A stretch of DNA of 64,000 nt from Onthophagus taurus (lineage: Eukaryota; Arthropoda; Insecta; Coleoptera; Scarabaeidae): NCBI RefSeq assembly GCF_036711975.1, contig NC_091967.1, forward strand, positions 11,780,001 to 11,844,000. Direction: 5' to 3'. The position numbers and the translations under genes were made by a program. Shown piece by piece: positions 1 through 12,540 of this stretch; the first letter of the stretch is position 1, and every line of letters begins with the position of its first letter. The notes under the pieces were generated by a model. That model searched no databases and was not told the origin of the DNA. It worked only from the letters and a program-made list of their open reading frames with translations.

Positions 1-1072
1 ATTATTACTAAATGTGATTAAACAATGTGCATGGTAAGAGGATCAGAGATAATTTCGAAGTGAAGCAATTAAGTTATTTACTTTAGTAGTTTTAGATTTT
101 CAAGCTTTAGTGATCAAAACAAGAATCGGCCCTGCGTAATCTATACTCATACTAATCTCATAATTTGAGTACTGTTTTTGGACTCTATCCAAATGATTTA
201 GACGTTGTAGAAAAACACTGGTCAACCTATGAGATTAATATGATCCACCAGACTGTGTTTAGACAACATTTAAATCATTTAGATATCATTCAAAAACTGT
301 ACTCAACCTATGAGATTAACATGATTCACTAGACTGTGTTTAGACAACTTTTAAATCATTTAGATGTCATTCAAAAACTGTACTCAACCTATGAAATTAA
401 TATAATTCACTAGACCGTGTTTAGACAACATCTCTAAATCACTTAAATGTCATTCAAAAACTGTACTCAACCTATGAGATTAATATAATTCACTAAACTG
501 TGTTTAGACAATATCTCAATTTTTTTTCTTGGACAATTTTGAATCTTTTCTTGTCTGGTAATGAGTCTAAATCAACAAAATAGAATCTTTGCTAATCAGA
601 AACAGTGAAAACATGGAGAGCCAGTTTCCAGGCTTCCTAAAAAACTTCCACAGATTTTTTATGGAATAAGGAATAATGAATATGCGATAATCATCTGTGA
701 TAAGAGCAATAGGTCTCCACAAAATCAACAAGACCATGAAAGTCTTGCTGAAAACGGTGATGATTTACAAATAGTAATAGAGGCAGGCAGAACAACAAAG
801 TGGTTGGAAAAGACGCAAAAGATGTGATGGCCATCGTCCATGATTGATGCAAAAAAAAAGCTCTGAGTGTTAAGCAGAAAACAACATATTGATTACTAAA
901 GACTACTTGTACTTCGAATTTGCTAATTTTTGTTTAATGCGAAAGGTATCTAAGATAGACTAGAGTTGCAAAATTGATTATCTACCATTAACGTAATAAA
1001 AACTTTTTAGTTATATTTGAATATGGACAAACATGATACATTTCTTGAAACTATTTTGTTTTTTTTTTTCAG
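1..1072. other. 5' flank / intron upstream of the SOD exons
   Basis: No coding exon was recognised here. The segment ends in a strong polypyrimidine tract and AG at about 1051-1072, so at least its right part is an intron of the SOD gene. The missing first exon or exons (start codon, probable signal peptide) were not identified and may lie left of the window. The left part holds an 81-bp tandem repeat. Confidence 0.6.
181..520. repeat. 81-bp tandem repeat, about four copies
   Basis: The phrase CAACCTATGAGATTAATA recurs at about 223, 304, 385 and 468, giving spacings of 81, 81 and 83 bp. Between these marks the units share TTTAGACAACAT and CATTCAAAAACTGTACT. The copies are slightly diverged and the array fades at both ends. 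No coding capacity is apparent. Confidence 0.85.
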
Positions 1073-1581
1073 AACAAAGGTATTGCTATTATTACAACTG
1101 GTGTAAGTGGAGTATCCGGATCACTTACTTTCACTGAACTAAGTGGTGGAGGAGTCCATATTGTGGGTACTATCAAAGGATTAACCCGCGGTAAACATGG
1201 GTTCCATATCCATTCAAAGGGAGATTTAACCGACGGATGTGGATCAACAGGATCTCATTTCAATCCATACAACGTGAGCATTACTTTTAGCATTATTTAC
1301 ATTAAATAATTTTTTTGTTGATTCAGAAAACTCATGGTGCTCCTGACGCTGAACATCGTCACGTTGGTGATTTAGGAAATATTGAAGCGGGCGCAAATGG
1401 AATTGCCACCGTAGATATTACCGATAAAATCATTTGTTTGACTGGTGAAACTGGAATTTTGGGACGAGCTGTTGTGGTCCATTCTGGGGAAGATGATCTT
1501 GGATTGCAAGATACCGATGAATCGCACACCACTGGTTCTGCAGGTTCACGAGTTGGATGCGGAATAATAGGCATCTTGTAA
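1073..1581 (+). CDS. Sod3: Cu/Zn superoxide dismutase, extracellular (SOD3-like) type, last two exons
   Basis: Dismutates superoxide to oxygen and hydrogen peroxide. Two exons are clear: 1073-1273 (after a T-rich tract and AG, before GTGAGC) and 1327-1581 (after TTGATTCAG), both in phase 0 and together 151 residues. All metal ligands are visible: the two His of GFHIH, His of SHFNP (bridging), His of KTHGA, His of HRHVG, Asp of VGDLG and His of VVVHS, plus the disulfide cysteines in DGCGS and GCGII. GKHGFHIHSKGDLTDGC is closer to insect extracellular SOD3 than to cytosolic SOD1, so secretion is inferred. The N-terminal exon was not found, so the protein is partial. A poly(A) signal AATAAA lies at 1714-1719. 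The ATG-like start inside the intron before 1327 is not real. Confidence 0.93.
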
Positions 1582-3483
1582 ATCTTTTACTTTATTCTTA
1601 GTGCCTTATTTGTGCTTTGTATCGTGTAAATATAAATCTACGTTTGTTGCGTCTTTCCTTCTTTTTTTATCCCTTCTGTTTTCAATTTATTTCAATTTCT
1701 GCTGTTTTGTGCTAATAAAAGCTTAAAAAATGTATGTTGCTACCTAGTTCTTATTTGTTGTGAGTGTAAATCAACTTTATTAAAACTGGTGTATATTTTA
1801 GATCTGATGATTTCAAGTTCAGTGGATCGGGATATGTATCGCCAAATATCTTAATGTTGTGTGGTGCATCACTTTTAATATACTTCAAGCACTGGTGAAG
1901 TTTAATGGAGGATCTATAGTAAAAAAGAATGCATCGTTTTACCCAAATTTTAAACATTACCAAATAATAACAGAATTAATTAATTATAAATATGATACTG
2001 TATTATATGTGTAATTTTAACATAAATCAGTGCCTAGTCATAACAATAGTTGAATGTATTTTCTTACCTATTTTAAGACCTACTTGTACTTACTCTAAAG
2101 TTTGTGTGTTTTATTTAGTTTTAAAATAAATTATAAAAATAAAGTTTTTCTCCTAAGCTCGTCTTTTTCTTATTTTACTTATTTATTATAATATTGTCAA
2201 AATTTTAAATTATACAATCTCAAAATAGATCAATTTATTCATTTAAAAGAACTTTTTCAGAGGTGTAGTAGAAGTTTTTTTGTTTCTAACTAGATACTAC
2301 TAATGGAAAACTAGATATTGCTGATGGATGATTGGATGCTGCTGGCAGAGGACTAAATACTGCTAATGGAAGATTAGATATTGCTTCAAGATGAGTAGAT
2401 ACTACTTGCAGATGATTGGGCACTGCTTGTAGATGACTAGATTCTGCTGGATTTGGAGATTCTGCTGATAAATGGCTAAATATTGCCAATGGAAGACTAG
2501 ATGATACTGGCAGAAAACTAGATACTGCTGATGGAATATTAGATGTTGCTGGCAGAGGACTAGATACTTCTTCCAGATGGGTAAAGATTGTTGGCAGTAG
2601 ACAATTTAGTACTACTGATGAAAAAAATAGTTACTGCATAAAGATGAAAAGATAAGATATTTATCAATACAACAGAACAACATTAATGGCATATGAGATA
2701 ACTCGTCTGCACTAGGAGAGAGTAGAAGTTTCATAAACTAATTATTCTGTATTAACTACACCTTAATCTTGCGTTACTCAAATGATTGTGGAGAAGTTGC
2801 TAATTGAAAATGTGTGTCTAATATAATATCATATCAGTAAAGATATGGGATAGGGATTAAAAATTACAGATTAGATGGAAAATTAAAAAAAAGATTATTC
2901 AAATCAATCGTATTTCTTGTATTTCCGTAAAACCTTAGAATACTTCGTAAGTTTCATTTCTATATGTAGACTAAAACCACTAAATATTACATATAATGCA
3001 ACCTGAAACAGGAGTCATCAAACCCTGCGTCTTGCATGTTCAAGTATCGATCGACATTTGTTGTTTGGATTGAATCTAATTTTCTGTTTGTTATGCACTT
3101 CAATTGATTATAACGTTGTTGTTTTAATAATAAATAAGTTGTGTGTCAAATCTAATGATTATTATATTTATTTAAAGAAAACTCAAAGAAAAATTAAATT
3201 CAGTATAAAGCAAATTCCAAATATAGGTCTGATCTAATCGACAAAAGTAAAACTGTTCTAGAACGAAGGGTGTTACGCTGCACTCTCACCCTTAAAGTAA
3301 ACTACACAAAGAAGTGGTAGCTATGGAAACTATACCAATACAAACATTTCTTCTCCAATCGTTGAACTACCGCGGAAATTGTTAAACCACCACAGTTTTC
3401 AAATAACTTTCCACCAGCAGACGTTAACGAAGAATAAAGAAATAAAGAGGTGCGAAAAATTAAATAAAAATCTTTTAAAAAAT
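1582..3483. other. SOD 3' UTR and intergenic region before tetraspanin
   Basis: Contains the SOD 3' UTR (AATAAA at 1714), AT-rich sequence without recognised genes, and a 21-bp minisatellite at 2285-2620. The last part, about 3300-3483, is probably promoter and 5' UTR of the tetraspanin gene; no clear core promoter element was identified. Confidence 0.6.
2285..2620. repeat. 21-bp minisatellite (GATACTGCTGRTGGAAGACTA type)
   Basis: About 15 diverged 21-bp units built on AGATACTGCTG, with G(A/C)AGA(G/A)GACT following. Because 21 is a multiple of 3, one minus-strand frame stays open and reads as a 7-residue repeat ending in AVS or AIS; this is a consequence of the repeat, not evidence for a gene. 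A related stretch occurs at about 29940-30125. Confidence 0.8.
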
Positions 3484-6101
3484 ATGATGGAAACTTGCTC
3501 AAGCAATTTCATTAAATACGTGCTATTTTTATTTAATTTAATATTTGCAGTAAGTGATTTAAATTTCATTTTATTTAATTAAATGAGATTTATGTTATTT
3601 ATTATTATTTCTTGATAGATTTCTGGATTAGGTTTAATCATAGCTGGAGGAGTTGTTTACGCCAATGTTGGAGAGTTTAGTCATTTTATGGAAGGAAGAA
3701 TTTTAGCACCACCCATCGTTTTAATCGTTGCTGGTTCCATCATTTTTATTATAGCTTTCTTAGGTTGTTATGGAGCCATTAAAGAATCTTATTATCTTCT
3801 TATAGCAGTAAGTATTTTTTTTTGATCATTTGAAATGCATAATTTTATTCAAAACGTGACAACATAACTATAATAGATCGCGTTTTAATGGTAACTCATA
3901 AAACAACCCATTAACCGACCGTTAAGGTGATAAGTTAAAAATAAAACGTGATTAACCCCTTCTGCAGATCTGATAAGGAGATGGCGCGACGTTCGGGTCA
4001 AAGTTCAATGTGGCGATTTGACCCGAAAAAGGGTCAAAAACCTGAATATATCACGGGGTAATAATTTATGTGTCCGAAATACATTTTTATCGTGTCTAAT
4101 GTAATAAAATTACTGTTGACCTTTGTGGAAAACGTATCGTGCGTTTCCATCGGTTTGGTGTAAAAATGCTGCGCAAAAGCACCCCACCTTAAATTTGCAT
4201 ATCAATAAAGGTAAAGGTTGACTCCCACTCCCCACACAATGTCATGTTTGGTGTTACAAATGTGTTGTGTAATCATTTTTACAAAGGATATAATAATGAT
4301 CTAATTTAGATTTTTTGAAAAATTGATTATATGCTTACCAAGAAAAAATATATAAACGCATGACTCATTTATTATGTGTTTGAAAAAATAATTTCTTTTT
4401 AAAACAATTTTTGATTGATTTTACAAAAGATTCAAAACATAGAAACATGAAAAATTCGAAATAATTAATGCATGGTACATTTATCGCGAAAATGATGAGA
4501 TTCTATCAGAACTTTGGTGATATGATATTCCCAAGATTATGTACATCTATTTTCTTAACCTTTCAACTCTACACAAACTTACAATTCCACACTAGCTGAT
4601 AAAGTGTCAACCTTAATGAATGAAATTCTTGCTAAAAATGTAGTGGGCGAAAGAAGATGCAAAACACTTGAACAGTTTGGAAATACCAAAACATTAGCAC
4701 TACATGTAAGATGTCGGAAAGAGAAACCTAGTAGATGGAAGATAAGTAGTTATGTGAAAAAAAATGCACTGGAAGATTGGTTACCTTGATAAATAAATGT
4801 GTTGGATAAAGAACAAGATGCCAGAAGGAATGTGATGTTGTTTGGAAGACAATAACAGACAATGGTGAAGACTAGATGTAGAAGACAACTAGATGCAAAA
4901 AGATTTTTTACCAAAAATCAAAGAAGAAATGCTAGATCAACAATGCCAAAATGAATGGGATGTTAGATGACAGAAAATGTAAACAATTAGACATAAAAGT
5001 GAATGATTAATGAAGATATTGCATGGCAAAATGGTGTAGACAGAAAATATTAGAGTCGTAATGAAAGATGACACCAAAAACAAAAACTTGCTAAATGGAA
5101 AAACAAATAAACAAATAAATGCAAGAAAAAGTTGTACAGTGATACCATAAAAATGCTGGATTTAGGAAGGTACTATATAACATTTTTTGCAACTCACACG
5201 AAAGATATCAACTTAAAAACTGGTTCCTGGCTTTGACTTAATTTTTCACAACTAACTGAAAATAACTTTATAACCATTGTCTTGAATGGTGTAATACGAA
5301 TAACAGAGCAACATAAATAACGATTTAAAGTATTAAATATTGTTCAGCCACTTTTCCAAGCCTTTCCTCCAGAATAAATCTCAGACATTCTCTCGTCTTC
5401 TTTGCCTTTACTGTCTAAATTAATGACTGCTATTATTAATGTGCGCGGTCTGCAAAAAAAATCATGTACTATTTTATATTATTTAGTATATAATAATAAT
5501 CTTCTATTTTTCTTTCAGTTTGCTTTATGTCTACTCTTAATCCTTATCGTCGAACTCGCAGTAGGAATAGCAGCGGCTGTTTTCAAAAATGATTTTGAAA
5601 CCGTAATGAAAGACACCTTAAAATCTTCTATGGATAAGTACTTGAGTAACAAAGCTGATAGAATGGCTTGGGATCACATACAAACTGAAGTAGGCAAATT
5701 AACAAAAATTTTAATTTAAATTGTAACTTATCTTTTTATGCGTTTTAGCTTGAATGTTGCGGAATTGAGAGAGCAGACGATTGGCCAAAAGGCCAACGTC
5801 CATATTCTTGTTGTCACGCCTTGAATCCCGACGACACTCCACCGGATTTCAATCAATGTCAAAATGCTCAAAATGTTGATCCAATTTTGTACTCCACCGG
5901 GTGCTTGGAAAAATTGAAAATGAAAACTTCTTCAAATGCTTCTATTTTAATCGGAGTTGGAATCGGCATTGCTTTTATCGAAGTAAACAAAAACAATACT
6001 AAATCTATTTCTTCTCTTATGATTAATGATTTTTTTTATTTAAGGTGATTGGAATCGTTTTAGCTTGTTGGTTGGCGACTGCTATTAAAAAGAAAGAATA
6101 A
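3484..6101 (+). CDS. Tetraspanin (CD63/Tsp42E-like), five exons
   Basis: Four-pass membrane organiser protein of plasma or endosomal membranes. Exons 3484-3549, 3619-3807, 5519-5689, 5749-5982 and 6045-6101 all join in phase 0 to 238 residues, the usual tetraspanin size. The start is the first in-frame ATG (MMETCSSNF). Seen: a short cytosolic N-terminus with Cys, TM1 at about residues 10-32, TM2/TM3 with the small loop FLGCYGAIKES, then a large loop with LECCG at residues 143-147, PYSCC at 160-164, Cys179 and Cys194, then TM4 and a Lys-rich tail AIKKKE. The CCG motif and loop cysteines are diagnostic. The exact orthologue cannot be named from sequence alone. Intron 2 is 1.7 kb and repeat-rich; the others are under 75 bp. 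AATAAA occurs at 6297 and 6340. Confidence 0.93.
3808..5518. other. Large intron 2 of the tetraspanin gene
   Basis: A 1.7-kb AT-rich intron. No coding exon was recognised. The part from about 4600 to 5060 carries degenerate repeats on GAAGATG and ACTAGATGCAAAAAG, reminiscent of the 21-bp minisatellite at 2.3 kb but too diverged for clean units. The 61-codon open frame at 4604-4789 looks accidental. Confidence 0.6.
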
Positions 6102-6443
6102 AACGTAATTAAGTAAGCTTAATATATTCACACATTTATATTCAGGATACATATCATCGTATTTGTAAAATAAGTACTAGAATGTGTAGAAAATGAGTGT
6201 TAAATTTAACGTTAAAAAATATATTATTGATTGTTAGAATGGAAAAAAAATTTAATATCTATTTGTTGTTAGTGTTCATGTAGAACGTCACATTTAAATA
6301 AAATGATATATTATATGTACTAATTTATAAAGAATTTTAAATAAATATAAAGATCTTTTTGAAAAGGTGTAATATGTGTTGCCTATCCACTACAAAAAAA
6401 TTAAATGTAGATCGTTACTAAAAATTGTTTTTGTTGTTTTTGC

Positions 6444-6859
6444 TATACTCTGTTTTTAAACCAGGAGGAGTAAACGCGAAAGTCAGATTTACACTAGGAA
6501 AAATCACCAGAAAATATCACTACATATTTTGGCGGTAAATTTAAATTAATAATTATTATTATTTATTTATTTAATTATTATTGTATTTATTTTCGTTTGT
6601 TATCGTCAACACTAAACATACAAATTAACATTGAAGTTATGAGTGTATTTATTTCAAAATATAATAAAGAAGGGTTTAAGAACACAAAATTTACAATAAT
6701 GACACGAAACTGTCGAATTGTCAATAACCTAACCTTCAAATTCAAAATCAAAATTCAAAATTGCCTGTGTGTGAACCTTCCTCGCATTCAACCAATCACG
6801 TGCAAGGTCAATCTGGTGACAAATTTAAAATACTCCTCCTGGTTTAAAAACAGAGTATA
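6444..6859. mobile_element. MITE copy 1, 416 bp with 28-bp terminal inverted repeats
   Basis: Begins TATACTCTGTTTTTAAACC and ends GGTTTAAAAACAGAGTATA, perfect inverted ends of about 28 bp. The TATA at both ends is compatible with a TA target duplication of the Tc1/mariner type. A second copy, about 95% identical by eye, lies at 8212-8624 in the same orientation. An 87-codon frame open in both copies has no recognisable domain and runs into the inverted repeat, so it is probably incidental. Confidence 0.85.
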
Positions 6860-8115
6860 ATTTCCAAAGAAAACTTCAAGGTATAATTAATGTTTGTAAA
6901 CAAAACTAACCTTACCTAACATTCCTTCACGTTATAATTGACATTACAAAAGAAAACTTCACGCTATAATTGCCATTACTAATTGCCAAAGAAAACTTCA
7001 AGGTATAATTAATGTTTGTAAACAAAACTAACCTTACCGAACATTCCTTCTCGCTATAATTGACATTACAAAAGAAAACTTCACGCTATAATTGCCATTA
7101 CTAATTGCCAAAGAATACTTCATGGTATAATTAATGTTTGTAAACAAAACTAACCTTACCGAACATTCCTTCACGCTATAATTGACATTACAAAAGAAAA
7201 CTTCACGCTATAATGGGGTCATACACACTTATTAAATTTAGAGAAAATTTTTATGTCAAACGATATATGCAAGTATATGCATGAACACAAAGTAAAAGAA
7301 ATATTTTGATCAATTTTATATTTTGCGCAATTTGAAGTGAAAAATAGCAAATATTCAAACGAAATAATTTCGCGGCTTTTCTGTGACGTAGGAACCGCAC
7401 TGCCTAAAACAAGTTAAATTGTCCGTTAGATAGCGCTTGCGGTGTGACAGTGTCAAAATAAAACCATGGATGTAATACAGTGTCTCTATTACATCCATAA
7501 ACAAAACATAATAAACATAACCTACAAACACTCTATCTCTTTTCAATACAACCTAAATGACGTTCATCTCTTCCTCGCATTTGAGCGGGGAGCAGGGGAC
7601 GCAAAAGTGAGAATCGTACGTCATCAACGCGGGAATTTTAAAAGCGCAAATGGGTATATAAATTTTCAATAATTTTTTTAACAATGACTTTGTTCGAAAA
7701 TATTAAAAAAAAAATAACGGTAACTATATTTTTATATAAATTTTCAGAAAATATAATAAAAAAAAAATCGTGTATGACCCCATTGCCATTACTAATTGCC
7801 AAAGAAAACTTCATGGTATAATTAATGTTTGTAAACAAAACTAACCTTACCGAACATTCCTTCACGCTATAATTGACATTACAAAAGAAAACTTCACGCT
7901 ATAATTGCCATTACTAATTGCCAAAGAAAACTTCATGGTATAATTAATGTTTGTAAACAAAACTAACCTTACCGAACATTCCTTCACGCTATAATTGACA
8001 TTACAAAAGAAAACTTCACGCTATAATTGCCACTACTAATTGCCATTACTAATTGCCAAAGAATACTTCATGGTATAATTAATGTTTGTAAACAAAACTA
8101 ACCTTACCTAACATT
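6860..8115. repeat. 122-bp tandem array between two MITEs
   Basis: The phrase CCAAAGAA(A/T)ACTTCA recurs at 6864, 6986, 7108, 7799, 7921 and 8056. Spacings are 122, 122, 122 and 135 bp apart from a 567-bp insertion between units 3 and 4. Each unit contains TGTTTGTAAACAAAACTAACC and sub-repeats of AAAACTTCACGCTATAATTG. The array starts directly at the right end of MITE copy 1 and ends about 100 bp before copy 2. Confidence 0.88.
7215..7781. mobile_element. 567-bp foldback element inserted into the 122-bp array
   Basis: Starts GGGGTCATACAC and ends GTGTATGACCCC (12-bp perfect inverted ends). The adjoining 100 bp on each side are also imperfectly complementary, and a perfect 12-bp palindrome (ATGGATGTAATA with a 9-nt loop) sits near the middle at about 7467-7500. 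It interrupts a tandem unit: the repeat text CGCTATAAT resumes as ATTGCCATT after it, so at most an AT dinucleotide is duplicated. No transposase was seen. Confidence 0.8.
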
Positions 8116-8211
8116 CAGCGTCTGAAGACACAGGACTAAACCCGAAACTTAAAAATATACAACTTAGCGCTGAATAACAATTAAAACTAGAACTAACACT
8201 TGCACTAGAAC

Positions 8212-8624
8212 TATACTCTGTTTTTAAACCAGGAGGAGTAAACGCGAAAGTCAGATTTACACTGGAAAAAATCACCAGAAAATATCACTAGATATTTTGG
8301 CGGTAAATTTAAATTAATAATTATTATTTATTTATTTACTAATTATTGTATTTATTTTCGTTTGTTATCGTCAACACTATACATACAAATTAACATTGAA
8401 GTTATGAGTGTATTTATTTCAAAATATAATAAAAAAGGGTTTAAGAACACAAAATATACAATAATGACACGAAACTGTCGAATTATCAATTACCTAACCT
8501 TCAAATTCAAAATCAAAATTCAAAATTGCCTGTGTGTGAACCTTCCTCGCATTCAACCAATCACGTGCAAGGTCAATCTGGTGACAAATTTAAAATACTC
8601 CTCCTGGTTTAAAAACAGAGTATA
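8212..8624. mobile_element. MITE copy 2, 413 bp
   Basis: Same ends as copy 1 (TATACTCTG to CAGAGTATA) and the same orientation, with a few substitutions and short deletions. Directly left of it, at about 8181-8210, is AAACTAGAACTAACACTTGC, which resembles the arm of the hairpin repeats at 53-54 kb. Confidence 0.85.
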
Positions 8625-8751
8625 GTAACCACGGACGCTTTTTGTGCTTTATATTTCTGCAATGCGTAAATAGAAAATATTATTGGACTTCAATGTCTCT
8701 GATTATAACAAGAAAAATTCTGACTTAAATTGAGGTGATTACTGATTACAG

Positions 8752-8916
8752 AACCATATGAATATCAAGGGCTTCTCTAATGATGATACGCTTCAACGTT
8801 TGTCTAGTTCGGCGAAGAATGTTTCTGCAGAAAGGCCAGAAACTCTGAAGGTTTCAACTGATTTTAGACCCATATCGATCGCATCAACACCAGATGAAGA
8901 AGACGAACAGCAGTGA
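8752..8916 (+). CDS. Candidate last coding exon of an unknown gene
   Basis: A frame follows the acceptor-like TTACTGATTACAG and runs NHMNIKGFSNDD... to a Ser/Thr-rich part and the acidic end STPDEEDEQQ before a stop at 8914-8916. The composition (Ser, Glu, Asp, Gln, few Ile/Lys runs) is unlike the surrounding AT-rich noncoding frames. No family was recognised and no partner exon with a matching donor was found. Short open stretches at 9121-9235 and 9259-9306 on the same strand have a similar look. It may be a relic or a chance frame. Confidence 0.25.
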   Translation, partial: NHMNIKGFSNDDTLQRLSSSAKNVSAERPETLKVSTDFRPISIASTPDEEDEQQ

Positions 8917-10558
8917 AGATCTCAGAGGGCTACCTTAATGTCAAAAACCCAATACAATATTTTGAGCGTTATTTAAACGCAGAATTCTTTGTAAATATGT
9001 GTTTTTTGTACAAATGTCACGTTCTACTCGTGAACAGAAAAATACTATTACTACCTATATAGGCTACCATATACCAGTATTACACGATCTAATGACTGGA
9101 AAATACATTTAATAATTTCAGAGTTCTTACCTCACACAGGAAGATGTGTCAAAACAACTTGTGAAAAGTAATACAAAGCCGAAAGGGATAAAAAATTTTG
9201 TTGCAGAGAATCCTGACGTATTAATTTGATTTATATTTGTTTGAAGGTAAAGGGTCTTCAGCGGAATCGGCTTTCTATCCAACACCTGAAAAGTTGTAAA
9301 AAATAAAGATAATAGAACGGTAGGTAAAAGAATGGTACTGAAGTTGCAAAATACCTTATCAGTAGACACTTCAATTTACATGGATCATTATTTTACCTCT
9401 ATATATATTCTGCCAGAAGATGTGATTAAAATCCTTAGTTTTTGCAAAATGTCAGCAGTGTAACATAATGTTTCCATTCCACTAATTACCCAGCTATGGA
9501 CTAAAAAAAGCCACTTAAAACAGGCAATCAATAGTTGGAAGGCCTCAAAGGTAGCCTTACGCTGAAAAGAACTTCCAGGTCACAGACAGGCGAAGAGTAC
9601 AAAATCAAAGAGTTTCATTGAGGTTTCAATTATTTTCTTACGCATGTCACTTTTAATATTTAATTAATATTTTGCCTATTGAAATATTAAATGTCATTAA
9701 ATGTCGTTTTGGATCATTGGAATCTTACGATGAAAGAGCATATAAACAAGACTTCATTGAAGTTTCCTAATAATTCAACGAAACTATTGAATCAAAATAG
9801 CAATGTTTAAAAAATCAACATTTTGTAATCAATTTAATATAGCAAAAATAGTTTAGTATAACGGACTTTATAAAAATAAAATTATATATCAACGGTAATC
9901 TTTGAAACCAATTCATGATACTCCACATTACTATTTATTTTGGTTAACGACCTAGAATAAGATCCGAATTATCTTTACATTACACAACGACAGTTAATGT
10001 TTATTTTTCGAAACATATACAAAGATAATATTTAAAAAGAACCTTCTCATTGAACTCAGACATAATTAAGAAAAAGAATTTCATCTTTATATTTATAGAA
10101 ACAAAATTTTTTATTCGTCCGGACAAAGTTAAATAAATATGAACTGGACTCTTCGTACCTTGACCACGAGACAGAAATCAAGAACGAAAAAATTGTAATT
10201 AAAGCCTTTTAAGATAACACAACATTGACCTTCATCCACTTTTTTTGGTTCAATTATATTTATTTAATGCGTTGTAATTGACGCATTTAAAACCAAGAAA
10301 GTGGAAAAACTAAAATCTTAAAAATCAAACAAACACTGTTGACTCATTATTGACCTGTAAACTTTCCATAAACGTTTAATATCGTCTTTGTTATCATTAA
10401 AATAAGGAAAATTTCGTCAAAGCGTACTAGGCGTGTAAACAATTAAGTTTTCGATAAGACATTCTTTAAACCAGATATCGCCGAACAGTGCAGAGTATAT
10501 AAAAGGATTTCCAACTGACAATTATATTTAATATTATTAAAAACTTTGAAAGAAAACG
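8917..10558. other. Intergenic region before allantoicase
   Basis: AT-rich. Apart from the weak coding-like pieces noted at 8752-8916 and 9121-9306, no gene, RNA or clear repeat was seen. A TATA-like GAGTATATAAAAGG at about 10493-10505 lies roughly 55 bp upstream of the allantoicase ATG and is a plausible core promoter. Confidence 0.5.
10493..10506 (+). promoter_or_regulatory. Probable TATA box of the allantoicase gene
   Basis: The text AGTATATAAAAGG fits the TATA consensus and is about 55 bp upstream of the inferred ATG, which would give a 5' UTR of about 25 bp. Position and motif are the only evidence. Confidence 0.5.
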
Positions 10559-11815
<1,257 letters not shown>

Positions 11816-11980
11816 ATAAAGTTTTTGTAGTTTTATATTATCATTTATTTTATTCTATGTATCAAATTGCTGGTTTTATCCACTATCCTTTCTTTATTCC
11901 CCCTTCCTACTCTATTTCATAGAAACTTCTATTAATAATAATAACAACAAAATATCTGAAGGCTAGAAAAACGCTCAGAT

Positions 11981-12085
11981 GACGTCAACCCACTGACGAA
12001 TGGATTGATGAATGAACTAGAAGAATACCAGCCTCCGGAACAGGCAGGCTTCCACAAGGAGTGCAGCACAATGGAGCACATTTAG
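11981..12085 (+). pseudogene. Reverse transcriptase fragment of a non-LTR retrotransposon (RTE-like)
   Basis: A short frame reads EEYQPPEQAGFHKECSTMEHI before a stop. The PEQAGFRKG(C/Y)ST core is the typical finger-region motif of RTE-type LINE reverse transcriptases. Only about 35 residues remain, so it is a dead fragment. Confidence 0.7.
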
Positions 12086-12101
12086 ACAATATGTACTATA
12101 T

Positions 12102-12540
12102 CTACCTTTTGTAGACACATATGCCTGCTCCGTAAAGCAGCCCTTCCTCAAACGTAGTGGCCTCATCCGATTCTTTGCGTTCTGATAATAAAGCCCTTCT
12201 TGCTTCTTTAACCATATCTATGAAGTTCCGCTCAGCGAATTTAACGCGGCACGCATCGGCTTCTTCACAAAAGTTATGGCAGGTTGGGCCTATAACAAGG
12301 CTTGAAGCTTCATTATCTTCATTATACTGTTGTAGCCATCATTATAGTAGCAAGTAGCTAAGTCTGTCTAGATCGAGGACTTTTTTGCCACCTGCAACAG
12401 ATTTCGGTGCGATCTACCGCACCATTGCATTGAGGCTTTCGTTGCTATTCTGAGTAAAGCCTCCGATGCACCTAGTTAAAAGTTCTTCTTTGCTCAGATC
12501 GTAGGTAGAGCTTCGAAAACTTCAATGCGCATCAGCGGAA
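12102..12540 (-). pseudogene. Decayed transposon-encoded protein (NSNES motif family)
   Basis: Read from the minus strand, a frame with CIGGFTQNSNESLNAMV and KSVAGGKKVL is followed, after stops and a frame change, by EARRALLSERK and FEEGLLYGAGI. The TQN(S/A)NES motif and the (E)EGLLYG(P/A)GI end are familiar from large insect and cnidarian repeat proteins that carry a Mutator-like transposase domain, often beside YqaJ-type nucleases. The family name is from memory. A second decayed member is at 45.77-46.87 kb. Confidence 0.6.

Noticed and set aside
3379..3483. Upstream in-frame extension of the tetraspanin.
   Set aside because: It starts at TTG and its Lys/Asn-rich text does not resemble tetraspanin N-termini; the first ATG is at 3484.
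6597..6860. 87-codon frame found in both MITE copies (also 8362-8625).
   Set aside because: It runs through the terminal inverted repeat and has no domain; conservation reflects recent duplication of the MITE.
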